Origin: Nematostella vectensis
Lineage: Eukaryota > Cnidaria > Anthozoa > Actiniaria > Edwardsiidae
NCBI RefSeq assembly: GCF_932526225.1
Contig: NC_064034.1
Span: 8,606,001-8,666,000 of the forward strand
Direction: 5' to 3'
DNA: 60,000 bases
Shown: one piece after another, positions 30,171 through 44,500 of the stretch
Numbering within the stretch: position 1 is the first letter of the stretch
Layout of the letters: every line of letters starts with the position of its first letter
Notes under the pieces: model-generated
What the model was told of the DNA's origin: nothing
Databases searched by the model: none
Seen by the model: only the letters and a program-made list of their open reading frames with translations
Translations under genes and position numbers: made by a program

Positions 30171-33169
30171 AATTAATCAACTGTCGACGCAGACCACAAG
30201 GTCCGACGCACACCAGCAGATAGAAGCTGTCCGGTGGTTTCTTAGTACGTTTTTGATAAAAAGACGGCTTATCGTACAAAAATTCGCACAGTTAATTTCG
30301 TAAAATTAACTGGCTGCTATTTGTGCGTTCTGTGCAAACACTTTTTAGGGTACGAAGGAGCTCCTGGACTTGTCTTTGGAATTTTACAATTTGAGTTATG
30401 ACTAGAAAATGGTTATTGTCAAAGTCAGTGGATCGGTCACTTGAAATGGATCACAAGCAACAAAATAAACAAGGGGAAAATAAGAATGAAGGACTGGAAA
30501 CATTCGACATGCAAAGTATTTATATACTAAAACCTCTTCTGAGAGAATTAAAAGAGGAGTTTCTTTCTTGGATGACCTCTTCACCTGTCAATCATGCGCA
30601 TAAGAGGCGTTAACGCTCGAACCAATCACCGGTCAGCTATTACACTTGAAGCAACCTCTAGAGTATCAACAAACGATAATATAATAAAGAGTGCCAAGCG
30701 AGCTCATAATAATCATTATGGGCTTAACGGGAGAGAAGGCATTAAGATCTATGATCTAGAGCATCACTGTTTTAGAGAAAAAGCAGCAATGTTTGGCGCT
30801 GGTGCTGCGGTCCGCCAACCAAAATATTATTCATGAAATTGAAAGTTCAACTTTGCACTTCCTTGCCTTAAAAAGGCATTAGAGAATAGAACGCCTCCCC
30901 CTTTCAATATTAGGGTTCGCGGCGCAATGAACACTATAATTAAAGTCCTTGTTTCACGAAGCTATTTCATACAAGTCTAATAACGCCTTCATTTTGAGTG
31001 CAATACCAGCACTCAGAAATGTTCAGTTATAGAGAGAAAGATAGGCGCTTATTGTGCCAGAAGTATTAATAACTGAATGTTAGCAACGACGAAGGCACCG
31101 AAGACGCGACAAAAATGTGATTGATTCGAAAATTCAATGACAGCACGCGAATGGATGATACTGCCTGATACATTCCAGCCGTTTTTCGCCAAAACACGAT
31201 GTTTAACGGCCTATCGAAGAGAGGAACCCAAGCGCTGTAACTGCAACTTTCTCTGAGTCGGCGCAATAACATGAAAAATAAGGTCATTGGTTAACGTTTT
31301 TGAGTTGTTTGGAAAAGCAAGTCCAGTTATCTTTATCAGAGCTAGTTTAGAATGTTTTGGTCTAGTCCTCCTAGTCATCATTCTCGCCCATGCTGACATT
31401 CTATAAACGTTTAAAACGCAATTTCAATACCTGCAAACTCACGATGAAGGTCAGGCCGTTAGACGTAGACGAGGGTAATCCTACACTGTTACTTGGTGTC
31501 ATACCACTAGAGGTTTGCACAGGATGTTATACCTTGATGACAACGAACAGAACAACCAGCATCGGAATACAAATGTAGCGTTATGGCACACAGCAAACAG
31601 TGTTTTTACTTAAGGGGCCGCCCCTTCAATATGGTTATTGTGGTAAGTTAAAAACGAGACAAGTGCTCGCACAAAAGAGCCTTGTCCACTTGACACGCGT
31701 TTCATTTTAGGAGGCTATAATAGGCAAACACAAGCCGTGTGAGACGCCTTATTGTAGTGAGAAATTGGGTGGCATAAATTGTGCACCGCCCACTGTGGTT
31801 GCCTCTTCAAGCAAGCTTTAAACGGCCACGAGTGTCAATCACCATTTAAGTACCATTTGACATTTGACGATTAAAGTGGTACAATATTAGAGTAATTTCC
31901 AGTCAATACGAGTAAAGGAACTACCATTAACGCGTTGATAAGAGATTTCTGCCACTAATGACTTCGATAATTGAAATGATAGTATTTGTGATGTACAATT
32001 TGCAGTAGACGGTAATTTGAATTCGATTTCCAAAAAAGACGTATTTTATCGTAAATAGAGTAGAGTTAAAAAATAAGAAAGACAGAGAGTAGAAAAAGGT
32101 CAGTGCTCACATCATTCCTTATTTATATGCTGGATAGAAATGCTAATCAACCAAGAGGGAGGTGTGCAATGGTGTGTTGATTTGAAAGGGTATACAAATG
32201 TTGGTACTTGATTAAAAACTCTCTCTCTATGATAAAGCTACCATTAAGGTATCAATTAGAGGGTTGCTGATGCGCCTAACGCGATACTCATTATCATTTG
32301 GGACGCTATTATCGCCCTTCTTGCCAGCTGGATTATTGCGAGAAGTGAACATACCGATCGAGGAACACAGTTTATTAGATATATTTGTACACCTACTATT
32401 ACAAAAACTGATGTCAGTGCGTATGGCAAATGGTACTCCTGAAACTGATACCTGCTTGTGGTACTATAATATGGCGAGTCTCATGTTTTTTTAAAGTAGG
32501 TTTATTAATATCCACAAATGAACGCTCTGCCAAGAGCGCGATCCCGTCTTCCATGTGAAATAAGATACAATTAAATATTAAAAAAACAAGGGTTATAACT
32601 AGTCGAGCAAGACGGGCTACATTTCCCTGTGCAGCACATCTACATTTCCCTGTGCAGCGCAACAACGTTTCAGCAAACGAATCTCACCGGTACTTTCTCA
32701 TGTTTATAGTATTATCCTATATCCTGGTTGATATTAGCTTAGGAATTATTATCTTTTTGATATAAGAGGTTTTTTTTCACTAGAGCATCTCATTACTCAT
32801 GTACAAATGCTTAAAAAATAAAAAATAAAAAATAAAAAAAACTTAAATCCTGCGCAAGGCAGAATGCACTCGGTTATAACAAGCAGTAAGCTATATTAAT
32901 TTGATAATTGTTAGTCAAGCCTTGATGATTTTCCAATTGTACACCGCATCACGTGTGCGGTGCACCATAGGAATTTTTTAAGCGGCCACGCGCGGAGCTC
33001 CAAGATAAAGAAATCGGTTAGAAACTAGGCGACTAAAAATGTTTGGTCAATGACGTCATGTCACACGCTGCTCGCTGTCTGTACCACTGACGTGACAAGC
33101 TTGAGACCAGGCAAGCTAGACAGCGTATCACTCTAAACCAATGAGAGACTGGTTCCAACAAGAACCGGA

Positions 33170-33189
33170 GGGGGGGGGGGGGGGGGGGG
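33170..33189. repeat. Poly-G run, 20 bp
   Basis: Homopolymer G tract. It keeps an otherwise unconvincing minus-strand frame open as poly-Pro. Confidence 0.95.
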
Positions 33190-33832
33190 CGATCAAAGAA
33201 ACATAGGAGTAAGTACGCAGCTGCTTTGTCTCCTATTATCTTTGTTCTACAAAGGAGTTCTTTTGTCTCCATTCTTCTCGTTCTTTGTGTCGAGATATTG
33301 TTTATTTGCCCAATCAAATTGCAGCTTGTAAGAGCTGCGAACTGACCCAAACATAAGATGGTAGGGAAGAATTGACAAAAAATGCGAGTGATTAGCTGTT
33401 TAAAATTGAGAATTAGAAGGATACATCTGTCTAAAGAACTGCTTTGTACTTCCAAGCGAATATCGGCTCGAGTCGTAAAACCCTTATTCACCTGGTGCGG
33501 TGGTTGATTTAAAATAAAGGAAAATGCTACAAAGCCGGCAAACTTTTTTAGCGAATTGTCGAGGATCTGCACTACTATTCTCATTAAGCTGTTTCCAAGC
33601 AAAATCAAAGAAGAAAAGCTTTATTTATGCTAAAATTGGAATTGCTCTTTAAAACAAAAAGCGGACACAAACCAAGCAAAAAAGCTGGCCCCGCTTTTTT
33701 GGATCCCCTACAGCTCAAATAAATTTGACCGTCCATGCGAAGATGCGAAAACAAACATCATACGATCCATACGGTATTCATGACAAACATTTGCGTTTAC
33801 AAGTATAATAGCTTTTGTGCGACAATAATAGT

Positions 33833-33934
33833 GAAACGCTAGCTCTGATTGGTCGAGAAGAGTACACGTGATTAGAGTACACGCTCTCGTTTGACGTCAT
33901 TGTGCGCGCTGTTTACTAAAACCACTTTTTATTA
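33833..33934. repeat. Dispersed repeat copy A
   Basis: It shares CGCTAG, CTGATTGGT and GCGCGCTGTTTACTAAAA-CACTTTT, in the same order, with 59511-59600 on the same strand. Both copies have no coding capacity. The element family is not recognised. Confidence 0.55.
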
Positions 33935-34404
33935 GATTTCAATCAATAAAATGTGCACCTCACACGGGAGTTTGAAACTTCTAGAAAATTTGTCGTGGAA
34001 CTGGTATCACAACATAATCATGGTTCGACGGTATGATTTGATGTTCGGTTGCAAGTGAAATTATTTCCTGCACGAACGCTAAGGAATTTAAAAGGAAATG
34101 ACGGAAGGCCGACTTTGTCTAGAAGTCAAGCCTCAGGCTGAATCAATCATAGAATATTTGGTTCTTATCCGGACTTTTCAAGGGAAACCGTGCTGATGCA
34201 GTTAGCTGAATTAGATAATTTTACGTGCATAGTGTACCGTATGGGAAATGTAGCCCCAAGCAGGACATTCGACCAGTGTACTTAGAGAGGTTATTTCCTT
34301 CATTTGGAGTCTCATATTATTTCCAATTCCACTTCAAGGCTTGAGATTTTGATAACGAAGTAGAAACAAGGAAAACAAAACAAAATAATAAATAAATAAG
34401 TAAA

Positions 34405-34583
34405 TGTGTGTGTGTGAGTGAGTGAGTGAGTGAGTGAGTGAGTGAGTGAGTGAGTGAGTGAGTGAGTGAGTGAGTGAGTGAGTGAGTGAGTGAGTGAGTG
34501 AGTGAGTGAGTGAGTGAGTGAGTGAGTGAGTGAGTGAGTGAGTGAGTGAGTGAGTGAGTGAGTGAGGGAGTGAGTGAGTGAGT
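34405..34583. repeat. (GTGA)n microsatellite, about 179 bp
   Basis: It starts as a short TG run and continues as nearly perfect GTGA/GAGT tetramers with one visible interruption (GAGG) near 34566. Confidence 0.98.
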
Positions 34584-37500
34584 AAATGATATTAATTGGA
34601 AAACGCGAAAATGTTACTAAAGAAGTTTTATGTTTTATTGAGGTTATTGAGTTAATCCCTCTTTCTCAATTTCAATTGATCACTACTTATTATATTGAAG
34701 TAGATCAACTTAATACTGAAATAAAGGCTTGTTTTTTAATTATCATATAACTTTTACTTCAAGAGGATTTATAAATAAGTTAGCAAAAGTTACAGCTAAG
34801 GAAAAAATCTGATAGGCCTTGTCTCTGATAAAACCTTCTTGGGTTTGCTTCAAAAAGTCCTAGCCAACGAATGGTCTTGTGCTTTGATGAAAGATACAGG
34901 AAGGAAATCTCTGATAGGCCTTACTTCTTTAAATATCATTACTTCTGTGAGCAGATAGGCTATTGATAATGTAGTTTGATAAAGTGTGAACCCTGATTGA
35001 CCTGACAAGGTATCAAGTCAGTGCGTACGTTAGATATAAGAGTTCACAGTCATAAAGGGTCGCTTTTATCTTCTAAAGATTGGTATGGTATACACTCCTG
35101 CCTTTTAAGAACATACCATATAATATAGCATTTTAAGCATTAAAAACATGAAAATCTTTTTCACAAATTTCCAATATAACACTTCGACAAAGGACACCTT
35201 ACCGAATATATAGTAGAAAATGTTGTACAAATCTCGGGAGTCCATCGTCTAGAATCTCATGTAAAATCTTGTTGCTCCAAGAAACAATCAACTCTTATGC
35301 GCTTGTAACATTTGGGATCAGATATCTTCTGAGGTTGATGGACAATTCAAATGTTTTTTTAAATGTTGATGATTGGCTTTGACGTGTGACTGACAGCGGG
35401 GTTTTGTCTCCCCATCACCCCCCCCCCACCACCACCACCTCCCACCTCCCCCGTGCAAAAATCATCAAAGTTTAATCTCGCAGTCTTTTACTTTTTTCAT
35501 GCAGAAAACATGACGGGGCCCCTCCCTAAACAACGAAACCTGAATAAATAAATTATTTAGACGCTTAGAGAAATTATAAGAGACGCAACTTGTCATCGAT
35601 TTTTTTTGATCGGCAAACCTTTTTGCATGATGGATTTCGACTGATAGACATCGATGTAAGATCATTGCACATTGACTGAAGAATTAAACAAAATATTAAT
35701 ACATAGGGAACTAAACACAAATCGAAATGCTAGATTTTTAGGGCGTCACCGACGACAAAGCCGGTTATGGCATTCGAAAAATAAGGGACAACTTTACGTG
35801 GTGTAACCCACAGTTTCTCATAGGGAACCCTGATTATAGAATAAATAAACAGAAACCCGCTTACTCAAACTCAGATAACTTTAATTCATCGTAATCTCGT
35901 GATTACGATTCCTTGAACTTGGTCCTTCCATTAAGTCATTTATACTAGAAGTCGAATTCACCCACCCCCCCCCCCCCTCCCAATCAACGCGAACTCGAAC
36001 ATATGCAACTTAATTTTTCTCTCCCGCCAGAATTCGATATAGCGGGGTCGCATATCTTTCCGAAAACGTTAGTAGTAGTTCCTGGGCCTCCAGCCCTCCT
36101 CCCCCTACATAGTATATCGAACAGAGCAAGTAATACAACAATGCAGTTAGCCATACTGCGTACAGATAGCCCTAACATTATAATATTGAAACATTACAAA
36201 AAGACATCCTAATGCGCACGTATCACTCTTAGCGCGCGCACGATTAATCCAAGTTAGCCTGTCACAAACTCCGGTAGTTTCTAGGTATTAATAGCCCTTC
36301 AGTTAGGATCTATCAATTAAGAATTTTTGAAGACGTGATCGTTCTTGGAGGAGATAACGAGAAAAATCCCCGTCAAAGGGTCGCTTGCGGGAAGTACAAT
36401 CGTCTTTGAGTCCAGCCGCGACGACATCTATCAACATCGCCTCCGAAATTTGGGAGTAAGCTTCTTAAAAACTCCCCATGATAACAACAAAAAAAGAGAG
36501 CGATTCCGCGTTTTCAAGCTACATCCATTCAAATATATCTTAAAGCAGAACCAAGGGGCGCTAAAAAATGAGTAAAAGCAATTTAATAAAATAAAATCAT
36601 AGACACAATACAGAAAGTCGTGCTAAACATGTCAAGCGGGGATTTACTAGGTTGCAATTCTGTTGATTTTCAAATCCCTTTTAATAAAAGGATATTGTTA
36701 TCTGGTATCCAATGACAAAATAATTAAGTCTTAGGATCCTATCGACAATTTTATCATAAGCTGCTTTGGTATCAAGTCCGAAGAACTGTCTGTACTAGCA
36801 TAGTTATATTTAAAAAAATGACCAGGAGCAGAGAACATGCTTTTTTGTGATCTCTAACAACCGAAGGAAGATGTTTTAACATCTTAAAGTACCTTTTAGG
36901 TGGGGTACAAAAGTAGACATCATTTTGGTTATGTTTCTTTTAATGATGCAATTGGCTGAAAGTGCTGGATTACCATCGTAAAAAATGCTGCGCCTAAAAA
37001 AGGTCTTAATAAAGACGAAAACTTGAGACGAATACCGGTGTATTGAATCAAAAAAGCTATACCTTTTCGCACAAGCCACAATATAGATACATAGATTACC
37101 GAGGTAATAGAAATATTACTTTCACCGACAGCGCAACGCCCTCGTGACAGCATCGTATGCATTGTCTATTACCGGATTTCTCCACGAGTAGATGTCTTTC
37201 GAATGTTGAGAGTATCGGATATAAAGATTGTCAGTTTATTTCCTCCTACTCGAAATGATAGCATAAAGGCTATCCCATTAAAATATATTATTAGTCGCGA
37301 ACTAAGAAAAAGCCAACAAATATACACTTAATAGGGGAATAGTGGCATGGAAGGCACTTAGGAGCAAGATGACAATAAAAATGGACACTTTTAAGTGAGA
37401 CAAAAGAATGGAGAAGAAAAGCACTAATTTGCCTGTGGGGATTCTTAAAAGTTTGTTTTAACCAAAAACACAAACTAGGAAGAATTCGACAGACTGCTGT

Positions 37501-40373
37501 TAGAAAAAAAAACTAAACACAGACAATAAACACATAAATATCGCTGATGACTTTTATAAATAAAAGTAATAGTTCCCTTACAGCTTGTTTAAACTAGAAC
37601 AAAAATCATGGGAAAATTTCTACATTTTAGATGTTTTAAGAGTTTCATATCCACTGATCGCAAAAATATCTGAATCACTAATGATGACTATGAATTAAAG
37701 TAACCCTTTAGAGGCAGATACTATTTCACAAACTAAACGCAACGTTGGATATTGCCTGGATATCGCTCGTTTTCATTTCATTGCATTGATATTACTTTTC
37801 TTTATGAATACGTTTTTAGTCAATTGCTATGGTCTTGCGTTTGGAATATCGCTTGAACGAATCCGAGTTTATGGCTATGAAATATGTGTTTATCATATAT
37901 CAATATGCTAATACGGTGGTGGGTGACCATATAATATTCATAAATTCTATAAACGTTCTTTGTATGCCATACAAACCACACCACCCAAGCAGTTGCGCTT
38001 ATAATGAGTTTGATAAGAAAAAGTTTATATGCTTGCTGCTTTCCACGTTCGTTTTGCACTTGTGATCTGCATTTTTGGTGCTGGTGTAGCGATTTATAAT
38101 TCACCAAATCCGAATTTTACAAACCTGCTTTGCAGTCATCGTTTCTTTACAAGAAATTAATCATAATGAAATACATTTCTTCTGAAATTCACAAAAGCAG
38201 CACAAGTGTTTAAAATGAAACTTTAAAAATCTACGCTCGTTGTCAAATGCAAAAACCTAGCGAAAGGTCTTTTTTGTAATGTGCTCCATAACCTCCTTAA
38301 TGACACTTGTATCTAAAGGACCCCTTTAAAGCTGTTATTTTTCCTATAAAATATCTTAAGTCACGCAATTGTCTGATGCCACAAAAAAAACACTGCGTTC
38401 ATAGAAGATACACATACGAAGAAACAAAACACTGCGTTCTTAGAAGTTTGGGGGATTTTATCAAACACGCTGACTGAAAATTTTACTTCCTATTGATAAC
38501 CGAATTACGTTTCATGTCTTACTCAAAATAACATCGCCTGCAGCGTGATAGGTAGAGAAATTTTTAAAAAATAGAGTAACCATAGACAAGTTTTACTTTT
38601 GCAAAATGCAAAAGTGTGCACCCTCCACAATCTTCCGGTCAGGCGTCTGTGACAACAAAAGAGTGAGCTATGTTATTTCCCATTTTCATGAGTACTTATC
38701 GATTGTTTTCTCCACAAGCTCTACTATTTCAAAATGGGTTTGGTTATTTCGAGAACATTATTTCAAGCAAGATTAAAAAGCACTTTCTGGTTATAGTTTT
38801 GTCAGATGGCTGGTGCATAAATTATTTTGGATACACACATGGAAGCTAATGTTTTTTACTACTGTTTTGAATTTTACGAAACTGGAGACTCTGTGACTTA
38901 AGATGGCTAGGACATAAATGATTTAAAATAAAAATGAAAATTGACTGCCTTTTCACTTTAAAGGACCAATATTTCAAATAGCAAGATTAAATCAATTTTC
39001 TTGGGGATGGTTGGTTATTCTTCTTGCTTTGAGCGAGAAGGTTTAACCAACCCTTTAGGAAGTAATATTTAAATTGAAAACAATGAATGGTTCACACGAA
39101 ATAAGACAACACAAGCCATCACGATAGCAGTTATTAGACATAAAAATAAAATAAATGCCTTAGAATTTGTCGATTTTTCTACGACTAACTAAAAGGCAAA
39201 GCAAAAAACCCCCAAGCTAATTTTCGGCAAAAAAATCTTAAATAGATGACACTTAAATTGCATGATAAAAAAAACACTTTTGACAAAACGGGAAGGGTGC
39301 GATAAGCGAGAATCATCGCGGGAGTTCATGGTCTGAAAGACCCGCTTTTTCCAGACGGCACGAGATAAGCACAACTGACAAATTGGTTCCCACTAGGGGG
39401 GAATCATAACTGCTATTTGATAATAGGTGTTGCAAAAGCAGCTAATAATTGTATTCCCTCACTAACAAAAACTACCCTAGAAAACTGAACAAACCCAAGT
39501 TAACATGATATCCAAGTAAAACTCGATGTCAATTCAGAATTTAAAACTTAGAATATCATTGTGCATTTCAAAGGCGATTTTGCCGCGATCATCGTGTCCA
39601 TTACATGAGCGATATAATCGGCCATGTCTTTATTAACAATATTATTGTACATTATCTGGAAGAATAAACGCCTACAACTAGCTAAAATTGCATCGTCCTG
39701 AAGATCTTAATAGCTTGTTTTATCTGCGCTAATGCCAGTGCGCCGAACGATGAGGAGGGGAAATCCCAGTATTTGCATACCAATCAGCGAGGAACATAAT
39801 AACACAGTATCTGTGGAAAATTTTCCGTCTGTTTATTATTCAGTTCCCTCAAGTAACAGACTTTTGTTTCGCCACTTCGGTATTTACCGAATAGCTGGCG
39901 ACCTCTGAAGAACAGTCTACAAAATTAACTTCATGGCGCTTGATATCTATCGTTTTTATGTTCGTGTACGCCTGCCCCGGACAGAACGGTTTTTCAAACA
40001 AAACAAACGGCAGCATATCAGATAAGACAGAAAAAAAAAACTAAATAACATTATAGGCATAAAGGTGGAAATCTCGCACCACCTCGCCGTACTTTAGAAA
40101 TCCAATTTACTTAAATTCCACCCTCAGTTCCCCTTTAAGGTACTTTTAGTGTTAGTGCATACTTGAGAACATTCTATCATGTACTTTCAACTTGCGAATT
40201 CTAATCCACTTTGGTGAAGCACTAAAAACCTATTTTCTGAGGCGCCTCATTGGAACCCCTCGACTGTGCGTCTAGGAGATCTTTCTATTTACAAAGGGGA
40301 TCCTTTTCTTCTGCAAATATATGTCTACTAAAAGCTCCTGTATCAGAGAGCTAAATTTTTTCGTTTGCTTTCT
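34584..40373. other. 5.8-kb stretch without a recognised gene
   Basis: AT-rich. C-rich tracts lie at about 35418-35452 and 35962-35980. No open frame here has recognisable domains. The part nearest 40373 is the 3' flank of GPCR 2. Confidence 0.4.
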
Positions 40374-41423
40374 TTAGAATTCGTTAAGCGGCGTGTCTTC
40401 TGTCCGCAAGTCTGGGGTTGTGCGACAGCGACATGGGAGTTTTTTCAGTACTTCGTCCCGAAGGCTTTGTCGACCAATCGTGTTAATGATAGGGTTAAGC
40501 ACCGATGTAAGAATACGCGCTATGAGTATAGCGTACTCCCCAATGATGCCAAAGCCATCGTGAGTCTGCCAGAGATCGTAGGTGAAGTACGGCAACCAGA
40601 ACGCAAAGTTGATCAGGAACATAAAGATGCACATGAGGATGGCGCGGCGCTGTTGGTACTTCAAGCGCTTCTCCTGAAGCAGACACTCCCTCGGTAGATT
40701 CTGCCGCACGATTTTCCTCACTTGTCTCCCGAGAACGATCAGCATATGAATATCCAGCACAAGGACAACGGTTAGCAGAAGACAAAAGAACGTAGCGAGG
40801 CGGAAGACAATGTAAATGAACTCTTGCCTATGGACGTCGTCTCCTTCGTCATCGGACACATCCACGCGTAAAGCCCAGTGAAGACGCACCAGTGTAATTA
40901 CAGCGTTAACGCTCCATACTCCTAGTAAGGTACCTACAACTCGTCTTTTGCGCACAATGGCGTAGTACCTTAACGCGTACACTATGAATATGTACCGGTC
41001 GACTGTGATAAGAAGAATGTGAATGATGGTCGAGACCGAGATGAACTTGACCAGAGTGTCCGTGACGATACACAAGTCGTTGACCATGAAAACGGCGCAG
41101 GCGACTTGCATCGGGACCGTCACCAGACCGTAAAGAAGATCTGAGGCGCAGAGACTAACGAGTATAGTGTTACTCGAAGTCTGCAAAGTGCGTCGTGATT
41201 GCACAATATAGATGATAAACGCGTTGAAAACGACCGCTAGGCCGCCTACAATGAGCATAGGAACGTCAGTAGAGGGCTGGAACCATGCAATGCGATGCAT
41301 GTCATCAAAAAGGCCAGTAACATTAGTAAGGTTTCCATTATGATGATCCTCATACTCCATGATTGTTGTAAGGAGAGATGTTGTCGGTTCGATTCGGAGG
41401 TTTCGTATGATCCAGCGGCTCAT
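40374..41423 (-). CDS. Rhodopsin-class (class A) GPCR 2, single exon
   Basis: Intronless 349-residue receptor, paralogous to the one at 18309-19379. Landmarks: N-terminal sequons at Asn31 and Asn34, Asn67 in TM1, LCASD with Asp95 in TM2, Cys118 before TM3, DRY at 142-144, Trp170 in TM4, FWLP with Trp276 in TM6. Two usual features are changed. The TM7 motif reads NPIIN (310-314), with Asn in place of the conserved Tyr. The second extracellular loop (about 183-203) is acidic and has no Cys to pair with Cys118. Membrane location and G-protein coupling are expected from the family; altered activation is an inference. The chosen ATG gives a full N-terminal tail; Met22 is an alternative. Ligand unknown. 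Confidence 0.95.
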   Translation of the reverse strand: MSRWIIRNLRIEPTTSLLTTIMEYEDHHNGNLTNVTGLFDDMHRIAWFQPSTDVPMLIVGGLAVVFNAFIIYIVQSRRTLQTSSNTILVSLCASDLLYGLVTVPMQVACAVFMVNDLCIVTDTLVKFISVSTIIHILLITVDRYIFIVYALRYYAIVRKRRVVGTLLGVWSVNAVITLVRLHWALRVDVSDDEGDDVHRQEFIYIVFRLATFFCLLLTVVLVLDIHMLIVLGRQVRKIVRQNLPRECLLQEKRLKYQQRRAILMCIFMFLINFAFWLPYFTYDLWQTHDGFGIIGEYAILIARILTSVLNPIINTIGRQSLRDEVLKKLPCRCRTTPDLRTEDTPLNEF

Positions 41424-41505
41424 CTTGTAACACTACTTATAGGGACTCGTCGGATATGCAAATGCTGGTATCTGTCTGTCTACTGGGAGAATGACACATC
41501 CTACG

Positions 41506-41528
41506 AGAGTCAAGAAAATCTTGACTCT
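41506..41528. repeat. Hairpin with 10-bp perfect arms, upstream of GPCR 2
   Basis: AGAGTCAAGA and TCTTGACTCT flank an AAA loop. It lies about 80 bp upstream of the GPCR 2 start codon, so in its 5' UTR or promoter. A regulatory role is possible but unsupported. Confidence 0.5.
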
Positions 41529-44500
41529 ATGAGGGTTATCGCAAAGAGATGTTTTCCGCGATCGAGAAACCGACTTATGAATGTTTCCCATGCACTAAGT
41601 TGCATTTTCATCAATTCTGTTTTGTAGGAGCCAAGCTTTAAAACAATGTAATATTTTTTACATCAGTTTTATTTTTCCAACTAACCAATTAGTAAAATAA
41701 CTGAAAAATGAGCCAATGTTACATTTTCCCCTAAAATGACCACTTTTGGTGAACCAACATCCATTTTTGAGTATGCACTTGAATTGGATTATTGATTAAA
41801 GCAAAGCTTAATAATTCAATGGAGGCGATGTTTGGTTCGTTTTTATTGTAGACATCTTCTTGAGGTTGTTCAATATTCAAATGATTACAACTCTGTGGTT
41901 CTTGAGGGGGATAATCTTAATACAACAAAACACAATAAAGCGGTTTTAAAGCATTTACAGGTGACACGTACAGTTTTTCGAACAACCTCTTCTAAGCATT
42001 TGCCGGGAAACATGTAAAAGCGCTCGTGGCGTGTCAATAACGGTCTCTAGCTACAGAGGAAACTGCATATATGTAATAGTAATCTGATTAAAAAATGAGC
42101 TTAGTCAAAATTTTACCTAGGAGAAAATGATGCAACAATGAGTGAAACTCTGTTTTTTAATGTAAGGGATTGAGGGGAATTGTTGGCAGGGCCAAGAGAC
42201 TAACACGAAGATAAACACAACCCACATTAACGAGTTTAGTGTAAAATGTACGGAATCACATGACTTGTTTAGTTTGCCCCTAATCTTTCTCTAGAGATAT
42301 CATATAAAGTCAAACGCAAAAAAGATACTTAAAAAAAACACGTTTAAAACCATCTAAGAAAAAGAAAATGCCCTACCCTCGAGACAAAATACAAAGGGCT
42401 GTGTTCCAGAAAGAGTTATGCTCGAACCAGAAAATAATAAAGCCGACAACATGAATGATTCATAAAAGTTTAAGAGAAAAAATAATTGATTATTGTTGCT
42501 GAAAAGTGGAAGTAAAATGACGGGTTGTTTAGCGACATGGCTTTTAAAAGTTAGTGAGCGAGCCTAATGCACACCGAAACAGTTAAGCAGATGTTTTATT
42601 TTCGATGTCAACAAAGTACCACAAAAGAAGAAAACGGTAGGAAAAATGTCGTTTGATCAAACAATTTCATGCAGGATTTTCAGAAAGAAGAGGAAACGCA
42701 AACTAGTAGAGGGCAAAATAAAAAGAATAAAAAATTGCCAAAAGGGCAATTGAACATATATTATATTTAGGTTAAGTCTCTTTACTCATATCCTGCGATA
42801 AGAAATAAATTGAAAGTGAGAAAGAAAATCAATATTTTGACTAACACTTGGAAAGCTTCTAGATTAGAGTGGAAATTAGATGATTATTCTCTGACCTCAA
42901 ATGGATTTTCACCTACTTGCACCAAAAGAATTCTCACAAGAAATCACAGGTAGAAATCGTAAAAGCTGCTTTTAGACAAGAAAGGGATTTATTTTATTTC
43001 GACAAGAAAGGGATTTATTTTATTTCGACAAGAAAGGGATTTATTTTATTTCGACAACGATGAATTCTCCTGATGTGATCATGTTTAGTCTATATGTTTT
43101 TAAATTTGTCCCTTCCCGTACATCATTTGAGAAATAACACTTTGCTATGGGCTCCATTTTAAACGTTTTACAATAGGGTTGATGGGTATCAGATGACCGC
43201 TTTAGATCGAATATTGATCGACCACTTCGCTTAAACCCTCACCACAGATCTTATCCTACGGTTAAAAGTTCTTTAACATGAATACAAATCTTACTGCAGC
43301 TATACCTGTCTTTCAATAGAGCCCGAGTCAACCACACCTTTGTTATTGTCTTAATTCAAGTTTAGAAGTCAAATTCAAAATAGGCTGTCTAAATAGTTTT
43401 ATATTCCATTTACCAAATTCAATCGAAAATATCGCAATCGAGCTTCTTCTCAAATCGGCCGATGAAAATGGATGCTTTCTCACACTTGGTACATTGCTAG
43501 GATGACAAAACGCCGGCGGACGAAGACTCTTTAAGACATGCGGGTCGTGGTAAAATACTCCCCTGAAGTAACTACTTTACAGCGAGCTCCCACTACTAGA
43601 TGCGTCTATCGCATTTTCTAGTAAGGAAATAAATCACTATAACAGGTTGTTAATGGCACCCAAAGTTAGCATACTTCCATTAGTTCGTTGTAACATTTAA
43701 AGATCAGTCCGGCAGTTTTGGTAGGAGCTCTTCGTTATTTTCTTTTGTGATTTAAAATAAATAGGAATACAAATAATCATGTTTTCATAATAGAGGTTGA
43801 AGGTAATTAATGCCACCATATTTCGGTAGGATTGCGTAGCAAATTGCTATTTCGTGGTTTATGAAAGAAAGTAATACTACCATATAATCTAGGCGGCAAA
43901 TGACAAAGGTAATAATTAGCTTACATGAGCCGGCATTTGTTCTTTGAAGTACAAAGTCTTTCCATTCTGCTTTTACCTATCGATTTGTACTATTCTAAAG
44001 AAATTATATATTATACATTATACTAAAAAGTATTATATTCAAAAATTATTAAAATTCTCCATGTGGTAATTAAACTTTAAAGTAATTAATAATCGTAAAT
44101 GACAGTTGATGAGCGAAATGATTTTTGTGTGAGTCGGTACTGCCTGGTGCAAAGCTCCGTTATTTAGAAGTACTAGCTTTTATGGAATTTGTAATCAATA
44201 CACTTTTGATTATTATCGCTTAAACGCACCTCCTTTTCGTATCCGTTCGGTCCGCCCCTTATGATGAACAAGCCTAACTAGTCTGATAGCAAGTCTGGTA
44301 TTGAATTACAAATAATACACTATTTTTAGTTTGAAGGCCTCCTAGCCGGTGTCTGAATGCTTAAGTTTCAGGGAAAAAATATCATATCAGAATATCATTT
44401 TGTCAAGTCATTCCAGAAAGAGTCTTCTAAAAGCAAAGCACCCGGAATCAGAGGCAGCAACAGCAAATTAAATCAAGGGGAGAATAGGGGGAGAGGGGTA

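Larger units (their letters stand above)
30171..34404. other. 4.2-kb stretch without a recognised gene
   Basis: No domain-bearing frame seen. Minor items: a 19-bp direct repeat (CTACATTTCCCTGTGCAGC) at about 32617 and 32640, an (AAAAAT)n run near 32815-32840, and the dispersed repeat at 33833-33934 listed separately. Confidence 0.4.

Noticed and set aside
33033-33608. 191-codon minus-strand open frame
   Set aside because: It crosses the poly-G run (poly-Pro) and shows no domain, splice context or residue pattern of a real protein.
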